Notes: generated by a model from the letters alone, not told the origin. A DNA stretch of 64,000 nt from Natronincola peptidivorans (GCF_900111615.1 NZ_FOHU01000013.1:25879-89878); one strand, 5' to 3'; positions 1 through 8,703 are shown, numbered from the stretch's first letter. A program made the numbers and translations.

Positions 1-413
1 ATATCCTGAATAATATGCAAGGCTGCACCTAAATAAAACAAGGATTTATTAAATTCCCCTCTCTTCCATAAGCTAATGGATTGAAAATAATAGTCTACCC
101 CCAGCTCCATAGCACTTCTTCTACCATAGAGGCCCTTCTTTTTATAGGGATTATAAAAATGGTTTGAGCTTTTGAAGTCTTGATCAGCCCATACGGCTCC
201 TTTATTGATATCTAGAATATAGCTACTAAAAAAGTTGTATTCTTCAGCATAACCATCATTTTTAAGAATATTTAAGGCCTGCAAATTAATAAACTTATGG
301 ACTTTGCATTGGGTTTTGATAATTGATTTTTTAATGGGATTAGCAATACCAAAGACTGTCTTTAAAAAATAATCATAGGTTGTTTCAAAAATATCTATTT
401 TAATCACCCTCAT
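1..413 (-). CDS. Zinc-dependent phospholipase C family protein (N-terminal part; runs off window)
   Basis: Reading leftward from an ATG at 413, an open frame of 137 codons runs off the window start without a stop. It aligns by eye with the Bacillus cereus PLC / clostridial alpha-toxin fold: a His in VHKFINLQALNIL, then GAVWADQDF, then SSNHFYNPY, then LGAALHIIQD. These are the positions of the first zinc-ligand His, the Asp, the second His and the His-x3-Asp pair of that family. The family hydrolyses phospholipid head groups and is normally secreted. Here no signal peptide is visible and the N-terminal Trp ligand of the mature secreted enzymes has no equivalent, so a cytoplasmic or differently processed homologue is likely. 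The C-terminal half, where further zinc ligands lie, is outside the window. Confidence 0.8.
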   Translation of the reverse strand, partial: MRVIKIDIFETTYDYFLKTVFGIANPIKKSIIKTQCKVHKFINLQALNILKNDGYAEEYNFFSSYILDINKGAVWADQDFKSSNHFYNPYKKKGLYGRRSAMELGVDYYFQSISLWKRGEFNKSLFYLGAALHIIQD

Positions 414-667
414 TCTTAAGTTTGAAATGGGAAAGCCTCTAAATTAAGTCTTGTTTTAGTATCTGTGATTTGTTGAATAATACACGTAGATTTTAAGTTG
501 TTGATGAAGTTTTTAAATCAGCAGGAGCTATGTACTTGGTGATGGAGTTTGTTTCAAGTGGTGGAATTCACTTAGAGAAGGGCATAAAAGCAGAAGCACT
601 TAAAAAGACCGCACTGTGAATAGTACGGTCCTCATATAATATCCTATATAAATAATCTCTAACGTTT
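414..667. other. Intergenic region with a minus-strand terminator and a coding-like scrap
   Basis: The region separates two minus-strand genes. Besides the terminator at 602-630, the plus strand holds a roughly 40-codon open stretch at about 495-619 ending in KAEALKKTAL and a stop. It has no ribosome binding site and no recognisable family, and I treat it as noise or a decayed remnant. The promoter of the phospholipase gene should lie here but no clear consensus was found. Confidence 0.4.
602..630 (-). terminator. Intrinsic terminator of the cyclophilin gene
   Basis: On the minus strand GACCGTACT and AGTGCGGTC form a 9-bp stem (one G-U) with a 6-nt loop, followed by TTTTT. It lies 38 bp after the cyclophilin stop codon. 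Close relatives of this GACCGTACTG hairpin recur at 7598 and 21605. Confidence 0.8.
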
Positions 668-1321
668 TTATTGAATGATCTCAGGTGAATCATAATCAAT
701 ATTAAAGGTTTCTACTGTTACAGTTTTCATTATTTGGTCCTCAGTGGGCTTATCCATTTGATTTCTTTCAGAAGCTACAATTCTATCCACTACCTCCATG
801 CCATTGATTACTCTACCAAAGGCGGCATAATCCCCGTCTAAGTGTGGAGACTCTGATACCATGATAAAGAATTGTGAACCTGCAGAATTAGGGTCCATTG
901 AACGGGCCATAGAGATGACGCCTCTTTCATGTAGGAGGTTGTTTTCAAATCCGTTTGATGAAAACTCTCCTTCAATAGCATATCCCGGGTCACCTGTACC
1001 ATTGCCATCAGGATCTCCCCCTTGGATCATAAAGCCAGGGATAACTCTATGAAATATTAATCCATCATAATACCCATCTCCTATAAGGGAAATAAAATTA
1101 TTTACAGTATTTGGTGCTGTATCTGGATATAATTCTATTTCAATTGTTCCCCCATCTTCCATTTCAATAGTAACAAGAGGATTTTCCACCTCAACATTTT
1201 CGTCATTATCAATGTCAGGGGATGAAGTTGTAGTAGTACATGCTGATAAATTTAACAGTACACCAATCAATAAAAGGATATATACTGCTTTAAACCCTCT
1301 AGATTTCCACATTAATTTCAT
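668..1321 (-). CDS. Cyclophilin-type peptidyl-prolyl isomerase, lipoprotein
   Basis: This 217-aa protein begins with a lysine-containing start, a hydrophobic stretch and a lipobox ending LSAC, so it should be lipid-anchored outside the membrane. After a short acidic, Thr/Ser-rich linker comes a bacterial cyclophilin domain (about residues 48-210) with the motifs FHRVIPGFMIQGGDP, GSQFFIM and LDGDYAAFGRVINGM, which include the catalytic Arg and the Phe/Gln of the active site. The expected role is cis-trans isomerisation of X-Pro bonds in exported proteins. The gene is monocistronic, with AAGGAG about 13 bp before the ATG and a terminator just downstream. PrsA-type parvulin foldases are a different family. 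Confidence 0.93.
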   Translation of the reverse strand: MKLMWKSRGFKAVYILLLIGVLLNLSACTTTTSSPDIDNDENVEVENPLVTIEMEDGGTIEIELYPDTAPNTVNNFISLIGDGYYDGLIFHRVIPGFMIQGGDPDGNGTGDPGYAIEGEFSSNGFENNLLHERGVISMARSMDPNSAGSQFFIMVSESPHLDGDYAAFGRVINGMEVVDRIVASERNQMDKPTEDQIMKTVTVETFNIDYDSPEIIQ

Positions 1322-1537
1322 CTTTTATCACGTCTCCTTCTAGTATTTTAGATTATAAATCAACCTTTATATGATGGTCAATAAGATTATTGTACAATTA
1401 CTGCTACCTATAAGCAAGGGAAAATGATGACAGAGAAAAAAAGCAATGATGGAGTAGACTTTGACAATCACTACTGTAAAAGTTAAAATGAATTATCAGG
1501 GCTATCTCCAACCTGTGAGACAACGAAAGGATTGGTA

Positions 1538-2707
1538 ATGGACATGAATTATAGAGTAAATCCAAAAAATAACGATAAGCTTTCTATACTTGGCTTTGGA
1601 TGCATGCGATTTGCAAAAAGTGAGAAGGAAGTAGAAGAACAGATTATTTACGCTATAGAGAATGGGGTTAACTATTTTGATACTGCTTACATTTATCCTA
1701 ATAGTGAAGCAATATTGGGGCGAGTGCTTGCAAAAGGTTATCGTGAGCGTGTAAAAATTGCTACAAAAATGCCTCCCTATTTGATTAAGAAATATGAGGA
1801 TTTTGATAAAATATTCTATCAAGAATTACAACGATTACAAACAGATTATATTGATTACTATTTTATGCATATGCTTACGGATATTAATATTTGGGATAGG
1901 CTTATAGATATTGGTATCCTTAAATGGATAGAAGAAAAGAAACAAAAAGGGCAGATTATAAATATCGGATTTTCATACCACGGAGGAAGAGATGAGTTTA
2001 TAAAACTTATAGATGCCTACCATTGGGAATTTTGCATGATTCAATACAATTATCTAGATGAAAACAATCAAGCAGGAAAAAGTGGATTAAAGTATGCTGC
2101 CGCTAAAGGTTTACCTGTTATGGTGATGGAGCCTTTAAGAGGAGGAAAGTTAGTGACAAACCTCCCACGGGAAGTTTATCATGTATGGGAAAAAGCCTAT
2201 ATAAAACGATCTCCTGCAGAGTGGGCTTTCCGCTGGATATGGAATCATCCTGAGGTTACCGTTGTATTATCAGGTATGAATTCCTTAGAAATGGTGAAGG
2301 AAAATATAAGGGTAGCGTCAGAATCTGAAGCAAATTCCTTTACAGAAGACGATGAGCAATTATTTAGTGAGGTCCGACGTATATTACAGGAAAAAATCAA
2401 AATTCCATGTACAGGATGTAACTATTGTATTCCTTGTCCCATGGGTGTAGACATTCCTACTTGTTTTTCTTGTTATAATGATAGAGAAATAGAAGGAAAA
2501 TTATCGGCTATTGGAAAATATATCATGCAAACCAGCTTTAAAACCAAAAGCCATAATGCTTCTCTTTGCTCACAGTGTGGAAAATGTGAAATACATTGTC
2601 CACAAAAAATAGCAATTAGAGATGAGTTAACGAAGGTATCAAAAGCTATGGAAGGCTTTTATTATAAACCTGCAAGATATTTAATAAAGCGTTTTATGAA
2701 GCTGTAA
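1538..2707 (+). CDS. Aldo/keto reductase with two C-terminal Cys-rich (4Fe-4S) motifs
   Basis: The product is 389 aa when started at the ATG 7 bp after GAAAGG; an upstream TTG at 1532 is in frame but worse placed. Residues 1-280 form the aldo/keto reductase TIM barrel: LGFGCMRF, then YFDTAYIYPNSE and IATKMP carry the Asp, Tyr and Lys of the catalytic set, and VVLSGMNSLEMVKEN is the nicotinamide-dinucleotide end. The C-terminal 110 residues add CTGCNYCIPCP and CSQCGKCEIHCP, a pair of Cys clusters typical of the clostridial ferredoxin-fused AKR subfamily. The physiological substrate is unknown. It is monocistronic and divergent from the cyclophilin gene. Confidence 0.92.
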   Translation: MDMNYRVNPKNNDKLSILGFGCMRFAKSEKEVEEQIIYAIENGVNYFDTAYIYPNSEAILGRVLAKGYRERVKIATKMPPYLIKKYEDFDKIFYQELQRLQTDYIDYYFMHMLTDINIWDRLIDIGILKWIEEKKQKGQIINIGFSYHGGRDEFIKLIDAYHWEFCMIQYNYLDENNQAGKSGLKYAAAKGLPVMVMEPLRGGKLVTNLPREVYHVWEKAYIKRSPAEWAFRWIWNHPEVTVVLSGMNSLEMVKENIRVASESEANSFTEDDEQLFSEVRRILQEKIKIPCTGCNYCIPCPMGVDIPTCFSCYNDREIEGKLSAIGKYIMQTSFKTKSHNASLCSQCGKCEIHCPQKIAIRDELTKVSKAMEGFYYKPARYLIKRFMKL

Positions 2708-2750
2708 TTCTTAAACTGCATTTTAAGAATTGAACCTTTTAAGAAGAATA

Positions 2751-2828
2751 AAGAATGAAACAGGAGCCAGTATTAGACAACTTAAAAGAGTACTGGGTAT
2801 TGGCAGGAACATCATACAAAAAGCTTAA
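2751..2828 (+). pseudogene. C-terminal remnant of an IS200/REP-associated (Y1) transposase
   Basis: An open stretch without a start codon reads TGASIRQLKRVLGIGRN, then IIQKA and a stop. That is the helix-turn-helix-like tail found at the C-terminus of Y1 (HUH) REP-associated transposases, which typically read SIRQLSRLTGISRG followed by a basic end. No HUH domain or catalytic Tyr remains upstream, since the AKR gene ends 44 bp before. It is read as a decayed insertion. The family identification is from memory of the motif and rests on about 25 residues. Confidence 0.5.
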
Positions 2829-2865
2829 TAGGGACAAGTCAAACAAAACAGCACCCTGATTCTTG

Positions 2866-2912
2866 ACGTACTATATCTGTTGCAGTAACAGACATAGTAC
2901 GTTTTGTTGTTT
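2866..2912 (+). terminator. Strong intrinsic terminator
   Basis: A 16-bp stem (2866-2881 with 2887-2902, one mismatch) closes a 5-nt loop and is followed by TTTTGTTGTTTTTG. It can end transcription of the AKR gene and may originally have belonged to the transposon. Confidence 0.8.
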
Positions 2913-3050
2913 TTGTGTTCAAGCAATCGTAACGAGACAGATTAACTGATAAAAAGTATATTGCACAAAAAAACTTTTAGATTTTGGAAAATTGAACAAA
3001 CTATTTATAGTGTTTCTAAGATCTCCGGATGTGTGACACTAGACATGATT

Positions 3051-3118
3051 TTTAATATGCTAAGGGCTACATTTGCAGCCCACGTTTTTGGATGAAACCG
3101 TAGCCCCTGTATATTAGA
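3051..3118 (+). ncRNA. Unnamed two-stem structured motif, copy 1
   Basis: The outer stem AATATGC/GTATATT (3054-3060 with 3109-3115, one G-U) encloses CTAAG, then an inner perfect stem GGGCTAC/GTAGCCC (3064-3070 with 3100-3106). Inside the inner stem are ATTTGCAG and TTGGATGAAACC. A second copy at 25221-25296 keeps CTAA, ATTTGCAG and TGAAACC but has different paired bases in both stems. I cannot match it to a named riboswitch or ribozyme. The strand is arbitrary but the GAAACC side suggests plus. Confidence 0.5.
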
Positions 3119-3189
3119 ACTCTTAGTCACAAATCTATATCTTATTGAAATGATAAAGTTCATAATTTTATAAAAAATGAGGTGAGATC

Positions 3190-4719
3190 ATGTGGCCTTT
3201 TTTCCCTTTTAAAAAATCGAATAATTCTCCTTCTGCAAAAACAGTAGTTACTGGCAATCTCCAAAAGGACTTAAACTATCTAAAGAAAGCATTTTTTTAT
3301 CCTGATAATAAGGACCTTATTGTTAGGGAAATATATATTGATACCCTTGAAAAGGAAGTCGTTCTTCTATTTATGGCTGGTATGGTTGATAGAAAGGTAA
3401 TAGAGGAGCACGTCATAAAAACTTTAATACAAGCCAAGCCATCTAATGTGGATAGTAAACTCCAAGAGGATATTGTAAAAAGGATGCTATCAATACAGAA
3501 TACTACAGTTTATTATACATTAGAGAAAGCAATTAAGGGTGTTTTGATGGGAAAGACCATCATGCTGGTAGATGAAAGCAAAAAGATTTTTGCTTTAGAA
3601 ACCACAGGTTATGAGCATAGATCTATAGATAAGCCAGAAAGAGAAAATGTCATTAAGGGGCCATTAGAGGGATTTGTAGAATCCAGTCTAATCAACCGGT
3701 CCCTCATTAGAAGGCAGCTTAAAAGTAAAAATCTCATTACAGAGGGTATAGAGATTGGCACATCAGGTATTTGTGAGGTTTCTCTAATTTATATGAAAAA
3801 TATTGCAAACGATAAATTGGTGGAGCGGGTTAAAAAACGGCTTAAACAAGTAAATAGTGATAATGTGCAAGGATTGAGTGTTTTGGAGCAACACCTAGAA
3901 GAACGCCCCTATTCCCTTATACCTACGATGCTTTATACAGAAAGACCCGATAGGGCTGTAGCCTTTTTACAGGAGGGACATATCATATTAATCATGGATA
4001 ATTCTCCTGCATGCTTGGTTTTACCCGTTACTTTTTGGGCCTTATTCCACACAGCAGAGGATCAATATATGCGATGGCCCTATGGCAATTTTACTAGAGT
4101 AATTCGTATGATTGCTCTTCTGGTAGCTATGTTTACACCAGCTGTTTATCTAGCGATTACTAACTTTCATCCTGAGATGATTCCTTCTGAGCTACTGTTA
4201 TCAATAATGAATACCCGTGAGCATGTGCCTTTTCCAGCGTATTTTGAGTTGATTATGCTGGAGCTTGCCTTTGAGATATTAAGGGAGGCTTTCCTAAGGG
4301 TACCAAGCCTTTTAGGACCCACTATCGGCATTGTAGGAGCTCTGGTTTTGGGTCAAGCTGCTGTTGAAGCAGGAATTGTTAGCCCCATTCTAATTATCAT
4401 CGTGGCTATGACTGGCTTATCTGCCTTTGCCGTTGCTGATATAAGCTTTAATTTTGTTGTTAGAATAATAAGGTTTATATTTATGATATCAGCCTTAATT
4501 ATAGGCTTGTATGGCATTGCCTTAGTGTTAATCGGACTTTTAGCTTATTTAAATACTTTAAAATCCTTTGGTGTTCCATTTATGTCACCCTTAGCTCCTA
4601 GCGGGCCTTCATCTAAAGATACCCTCTTTAGATGGCCTGTATGGAAGCAATGGCTTCGACCCTTTTATCTGGACCCGAAGGATTCTGTAAGAAAAAAACC
4701 ACCTAAGAGAGGAGCTTAA
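3190..4719 (+). CDS. gerKA: Spore germination protein, GerA/GerKA family (receptor A subunit)
   Basis: The 509-aa product has the GerA-family layout: a soluble N-terminal region of about 280 residues, then a membrane domain with several hydrophobic segments from about residue 280, including MIPSELLLSIMNTREHVPFP and LLGPTIGIVGALVLGQAAV, which are family signatures, and a basic C-terminal tail. It is the A subunit of a nutrient germinant receptor in the inner spore membrane. AGGTGAG precedes the ATG. It is the first gene of the KA-KB-KC operon, with 5 bp to the next gene. Expression in the forespore is expected for the family; I did not identify a sigma-G promoter. Confidence 0.95.
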   Translation: MWPFFPFKKSNNSPSAKTVVTGNLQKDLNYLKKAFFYPDNKDLIVREIYIDTLEKEVVLLFMAGMVDRKVIEEHVIKTLIQAKPSNVDSKLQEDIVKRMLSIQNTTVYYTLEKAIKGVLMGKTIMLVDESKKIFALETTGYEHRSIDKPERENVIKGPLEGFVESSLINRSLIRRQLKSKNLITEGIEIGTSGICEVSLIYMKNIANDKLVERVKKRLKQVNSDNVQGLSVLEQHLEERPYSLIPTMLYTERPDRAVAFLQEGHIILIMDNSPACLVLPVTFWALFHTAEDQYMRWPYGNFTRVIRMIALLVAMFTPAVYLAITNFHPEMIPSELLLSIMNTREHVPFPAYFELIMLELAFEILREAFLRVPSLLGPTIGIVGALVLGQAAVEAGIVSPILIIIVAMTGLSAFAVADISFNFVVRIIRFIFMISALIIGLYGIALVLIGLLAYLNTLKSFGVPFMSPLAPSGPSSKDTLFRWPVWKQWLRPFYLDPKDSVRKKPPKRGA

Positions 4720-4724
4720 TCATC

Positions 4725-5828
4725 ATGGAGATTTCTGATGGTAAGATTGACCGACGGGAGTTTTTTGCTATTATTGTCATTCTCATTGCTTCAAAATTCA
4801 CAGATTTGACTGCTACAATTATCTTAAGAACAGGCAGAACGGCAGCATGGATTCTACCCATAATTTCTTTTATAGTGATCATACTGCCTTTCCTAGCTAC
4901 CTTGGCCCTATTAAAAAGATTTAAAAAGAAAAACTTTATAGAAATTATTTATGCAATTGCAGGAAAATATTTAGGTTTCGTTATAGCCATTAGTCTTTTT
5001 TTTATCCTGTTATCTGCCACCGCCATCAATTTAAGAAATTATGCTGATGCTGTCAGCACTATGTTTTATCCCAATACCCCCGTCGCCTTTTTTATTCTCT
5101 TAGGGGCAGTAGTCAGCTATTTTATTGCCAATAGGGGGTTAGAGGGCATAGGTCGTACTGCGTCCCTACTTTTGCCTTGCTTTGCTATTAGTCTTCTACT
5201 TCTTATAGTTCTTACTTGGCAGCATTTTCAAGATAGCTATTTGTTTCCCTTATTAGGACCTGGTGTCGTGGCATTACTAAAGGATGGATTGGTTTATAGC
5301 ACTATCTTTGCTGATATCATTGTGATGGCTGTCCTTTTTCCCTTCGTTAAAGATTATAGAAGCTATAGGACCGCCAGCATTAGGGGATTAATTGTATCTG
5401 CCTTCCTGGTGTCTCTTTTTTTACTTATTTATATCATAGTGTTCGACTTTCATCCAGCAACCGTTGTTAACCATCCTTTTCATCAGTTAAATAGACGGGC
5501 ACAGCTGGGTCCTTTTATCACTAATGTAGAAGCTATTTTCTTTTTCTTTTGGATACTAGCTAAGACTTTACGTTTTGCAATTTATTTTTATGTTATGGCA
5601 ATTATTCTAGGATACAGTTTAACATTAAAGGAATTTGAGCCATTAATCCTTCCTTTAGCTGGTTTAACAGCAATGCTGAGCCTTATCCCTGAGAATATTG
5701 TAGAGGGAACCCTAGATTTTCGAGATAATTTTTTGTTGCAAAGGAGTTGGCTTTACTTTATTACTGTTCCTATAGTTCTATGGTTCATCAGCAAATGGAG
5801 GGAGAAGAGTAAAGATGAGAGTCTGTAA
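4725..5828 (+). CDS. gerKB: Spore germination protein, GerAB family (receptor B subunit)
   Basis: A 367-aa protein with about ten hydrophobic segments, starting MEISDGKIDRREFFAIIV. This matches the amino acid/polyamine/organocation-type transporter fold of GerAB/GerKB, with FILRTGR-like and FPFVKDYR motifs typical of the family. The B subunit is the likely ligand-binding part of the receptor. It overlaps the C-subunit gene by 14 bp, which supports coupled translation. Confidence 0.94.
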   Translation: MEISDGKIDRREFFAIIVILIASKFTDLTATIILRTGRTAAWILPIISFIVIILPFLATLALLKRFKKKNFIEIIYAIAGKYLGFVIAISLFFILLSATAINLRNYADAVSTMFYPNTPVAFFILLGAVVSYFIANRGLEGIGRTASLLLPCFAISLLLLIVLTWQHFQDSYLFPLLGPGVVALLKDGLVYSTIFADIIVMAVLFPFVKDYRSYRTASIRGLIVSAFLVSLFLLIYIIVFDFHPATVVNHPFHQLNRRAQLGPFITNVEAIFFFFWILAKTLRFAIYFYVMAIILGYSLTLKEFEPLILPLAGLTAMLSLIPENIVEGTLDFRDNFLLQRSWLYFITVPIVLWFISKWREKSKDESL

Positions 5829-7050
5829 ATTTATTTTTTTATTTCTACTATTAATCTTGCTGATGGGATGTTGGGACAGGCAGGAGGTAGAGGAAAGAGC
5901 ATTGGTGATGATCATTGGTTTGGATATTGCTGAAAAAGGAATGTTGGAGATCACCTATGACATTGCCAATGCTGCCGCTGTTGATCCTGGTGGTGGGGGA
6001 GGAGATGTTGGACTGCCATCAGAAACCATTACTTTTTTAGCCCCTGATTTTGTCAGCGCTAGAGATATAGTGAATTCTTCGGTATCACGGGAAATCTCTT
6101 TTCTTCACCTAAGGGTTATTGTTGTTAGTGAAGAACTTGCACGGACTGAGGAATTTATTCATCATTTTTCACCTGTATTAAGAGATAGAGAGATTAGGAG
6201 AAATGTTGAAATTATCGTCTCTCAAGAAAAGGCAGAAGAATTCATACGAAATAATAACCCTAAATTAGAGGAACGACCTTACTCCTTTTTTGAACATATG
6301 GAGAGTAGATGGCGTGAGACATCCCTTACACCCTTATCGATACTAGATAAGTTTTTTCAGCGTATGGAAGAGGATGCTGGCGTATTTCTTGCCGCTTATG
6401 CAACGGCAGAGGTTAATCCAGTAATAGAAAAACCTACAGAAGATGAATATATAGCTGGAGAATTTCCTAAGCTAGGGGGAAATCCTACCCAAGTGCTGGG
6501 TTCAGCTGTTTTTAAAAAGGGTAAAATGATAGGTGTTCTAACAGGAGAAGAAACCAGGCTGGCTTTAGCCTTGAGACCTGATGTTGAAACAGACCCTTTT
6601 CTCGTCACTTATCCTGACCCTATAGATGAGGACTACAAAGTCGCGTTTAGGGTTCATAAAGAGCAGCATAACAGGATTAAAATGAATTTAAAGAAGGATG
6701 TTCCTAAAATAAATGTAACGATCCCCTTAACACTAGAATTATTGGGGGTGCCTAGTCTAATTAATTATATTGAGGATCCAAATAATATGGAGGTATTGAA
6801 AGATAGTATAACAGCATATCTTCAAGGAAAGGCGGAAGCACTTATTGACAGGACGCAGGAAGAATTCATGGCAGAGCCTTTTAAATGGTCCCAGGTAGCC
6901 CGGCGACAGTTTTGGACCCTAAAGGAATATGAAGGTTATCATTGGATGAAAAGCTATCCCAAGGCTGAAATTTCTATAAGTTTTGAGATAGAGATTTCAG
7001 AGTTTGGTAGGCAGTTAGATTCTCTAGATTTACAAAAAATAAGGGATTGA
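5815..7050 (+). CDS. gerKC: Spore germination lipoprotein, GerAC family (receptor C subunit)
   Basis: The 411-aa product starts with a signal peptide and the lipobox LLMGC, followed by the diagnostic WDRQEVEERALVMIIGLD motif of GerAC proteins (WDxxExxxxxxVxxIGxD). The remainder is the two-domain lipoprotein ectodomain, with the conserved HLRVIVVSEELAR and LAAYATAEV regions. It is anchored on the outer face of the inner spore membrane and is needed for receptor function. The start codon lies inside the end of gerKB. Confidence 0.95.
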   Translation: MRVCKFIFLFLLLILLMGCWDRQEVEERALVMIIGLDIAEKGMLEITYDIANAAAVDPGGGGGDVGLPSETITFLAPDFVSARDIVNSSVSREISFLHLRVIVVSEELARTEEFIHHFSPVLRDREIRRNVEIIVSQEKAEEFIRNNNPKLEERPYSFFEHMESRWRETSLTPLSILDKFFQRMEEDAGVFLAAYATAEVNPVIEKPTEDEYIAGEFPKLGGNPTQVLGSAVFKKGKMIGVLTGEETRLALALRPDVETDPFLVTYPDPIDEDYKVAFRVHKEQHNRIKMNLKKDVPKINVTIPLTLELLGVPSLINYIEDPNNMEVLKDSITAYLQGKAEALIDRTQEEFMAEPFKWSQVARRQFWTLKEYEGYHWMKSYPKAEISISFEIEISEFGRQLDSLDLQKIRD

Positions 7051-7056
7051 TGAAAA

Positions 7057-7215
7057 ATGGACATTATTATGATATTCGTTGGTTTGTATTTAACCTACTA
7101 TACCTTTGTGTATGCCTCCTTGGTGTGGAGGGAAAACCATAAATTTGCTGCATATTTTTTAATGCTTTTAGCCATAAGTTTAACGACTTTACCAATTTGG
7201 CTGCGAGTTCGTTAA
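7057..7215 (+). CDS. Small two-helix membrane protein at the end of the germination operon
   Basis: A 52-codon frame starts with an ATG 6 bp after the gerKC stop. It encodes two hydrophobic segments: residues about 3-21 (IIMIFVGLYLTYYTFVYASL) and 29-48, separated by WRENHK, and ends in LRVR. The size, topology and position resemble the small D-type accessory proteins described beside some Bacillus germinant receptor operons, which modulate receptor function. That assignment is inferred from context only. No ribosome binding site is obvious, so translation may be coupled to gerKC. Confidence 0.6.
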   Translation: MDIIMIFVGLYLTYYTFVYASLVWRENHKFAAYFLMLLAISLTTLPIWLRVR

Positions 7216-7938
7216 TATATTAAATGATATATACACTATACGAATTATTAGCACTATAAAATGTAAGTCTTAGGGGTTAAACAAGATTTGCTATGAGCAA
7301 CTAGGATGTAGTGAAGATTTGGATATGAAGGAAAACGATAATTACGTTATAACAGCTTAATATAACTGCTACTTTTTACTAGATGGTCCACAGCCTAGAT
7401 AAGGAGGTCATCTTAGCAGGTATGGTCTTAAGGGATGGCGGTATAATCAAAGTAGAATCAGAGCTGGTGAAATCTATACTCTGCTGCTGGAGGAAGAGGA
7501 GAATAGAATCAAAACAGTAACTGACCTCGGAAAAGCTGGAGGTAAAGGGCTGACCTCCAGGGGTTGGATTCCCCTCGACTCTATCAATTAGATGAAAAAC
7601 AGTACTGTAAAAGCAGTACGGTTTTTATATTGTGGATAAAATTTCAGCTATATAAGTTTCCTATTGGAGTGGATGATTAATATTTCTATGGTGGGATTAT
7701 TCCGCCTTTAGACTTTTTTGCTAGAACTTTAATACAGTTTTTAAAAAAATGCTATAGCTTAGTTTGATTTGCATAAAACCTCAATCAATGATTAATTGTC
7801 ACGGGAAACCAAAGTAAAGCAGAAAGAATAATGGGAAATATACCATTTTAATGAAATTTATAGTAAAATATCAATTATAGGCTATGTAAGTATATACAAT
7901 AATTATTTATAAATACATATAGCAAGGGGGAATATACA
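7216..7938. other. Intergenic region with structured GC-richer block
   Basis: About 720 bp. At 7383-7520 an ATG-started 45-codon frame (beginning MVHSLDKEVILAGMVLRDGG) is followed by stem-forming sequence: GCTGGAGGT pairs with ACCTCCAG, then AGGGG-TTGGATT-CCCCT resembles a tRNA T-arm with the tail CGACTCTATCAA. A terminator follows at 7598. I cannot name this element. The rest is AT-rich, with the promoter of the TIM-barrel gene presumably close to 7900. Confidence 0.35.
7598..7626 (+). terminator. Intrinsic terminator
   Basis: ACAGTACTG and CAGTACGGT form a short stem with the loop TAAAAG, followed by TTTTTAT. It belongs to the same GACCGTACTG-type hairpin family seen at 602 and 21605. Confidence 0.65.
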
Positions 7939-8703
7939 ATGCCAAGTATAGGAATTGGTTGTAGCCTAGAAGATTTTAATACTAAAAGTAAATATAATGA
8001 GTTTACTGTTATCAATATAGAAAATCCATTATATACAGGATATTTAGAAAAACATAGTGATGAAGATATCGCTTTTATTAATGAGTTAACGGGATATAAA
8101 TATATCGTTGATGGTGCATATATTGACTTAAACCCTGGTACTAGTGAACCAAAAATCAGACAAATTACAATGGAAAAAATAATAGAATCTATAGAATTTG
8201 CAAAAAAAATTAAAGCAGAAGAAGTGATATTTTTATCAAATTTTATTCCATTTATTAACGTTGATTTTTATGAAAAAGGATGGTTAGAGGCTTCTAAGAG
8301 ATTTTGGGAAGAAATATTAAAAAAAAATAATGATATAAAAATATCCCTTTGTAACACCTTCGAATTTAATCCTGAGTATTTGATTGATATAGTTGAACAT
8401 GTAAATAAAGATAATTTTGGTTTAGCTTTCGATATAGGGCATGCCTTGTTATGGGGAAAGATATCAATTCTAGCATGGTATAAAAAAATAGAGAAACACT
8501 TAGATACAATATATTTACATAGTAATGATGGAAAAGGAGATTTGCATATAAGTTTTAGAAATGGAATTCTCGCAGAAAAAAAATATGAGTTTGAGGAAAT
8601 ATTAAAGCTTGCAAAAAAAAGAAACAATAATCTAATATTGAAGTATTTTGATAAAGGCAAGATAATTGATGATAAGAATGATTTAGAAAAATTAATAGGG
8701 TGA
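7939..8703 (+). CDS. Sugar-phosphate isomerase/epimerase-like TIM-barrel protein
   Basis: The 254-aa product resembles the xylose isomerase-like / AP endonuclease family 2 TIM barrel. It has alternating beta strands, a central EEVIFLSN strand, ISLCNTFEFNPEYLIDIVEHV, the metal-site-like FGLAFDIGHALLWG (Asp and His) and TIYLHSNDGKGDLHISFRNG (His, Asp, His). Such proteins bind a divalent metal and act on sugars, inosose or similar carbonyl compounds. The precise substrate cannot be told. GGGGG precedes the ATG at good distance. The gene is notably AT-rich and Lys/Asn-rich compared with its neighbours and stands alone. Confidence 0.75.
   Translation: MPSIGIGCSLEDFNTKSKYNEFTVINIENPLYTGYLEKHSDEDIAFINELTGYKYIVDGAYIDLNPGTSEPKIRQITMEKIIESIEFAKKIKAEEVIFLSNFIPFINVDFYEKGWLEASKRFWEEILKKNNDIKISLCNTFEFNPEYLIDIVEHVNKDNFGLAFDIGHALLWGKISILAWYKKIEKHLDTIYLHSNDGKGDLHISFRNGILAEKKYEFEEILKLAKKRNNNLILKYFDKGKIIDDKNDLEKLIG

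Larger units (their letters stand above)
2708..3189 (+). other. Intergenic region: transposase remnant, strong hairpin and structured RNA-like motif
   Basis: About 480 bp without a full gene. It contains the last codons of a Y1-type transposase (2751-2828), a 16-bp-stem terminator (2866-2912) and the first copy of a two-stem motif (3051-3118). The rest is AT-rich, and the last 60 bp should hold the gerKA promoter. Confidence 0.6.

Noticed and set aside
861..1052. Plus-strand frame within the cyclophilin gene
   Set aside because: It is the antisense shadow of a well-supported coding region; the same holds for many other short frames opposite real genes.
3051..3118. Twister or hammerhead ribozyme
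   Set aside because: The CUAA and GAAAC elements recall these ribozymes, but the order of stems and the other conserved core bases (for example CUGAUGA) are missing.
7540..7590. tRNA or tmRNA gene
   Set aside because: Only a T-arm-like hairpin is present, with an atypical loop (TTGGATT) and no matching 5' acceptor, D-arm or anticodon arm.
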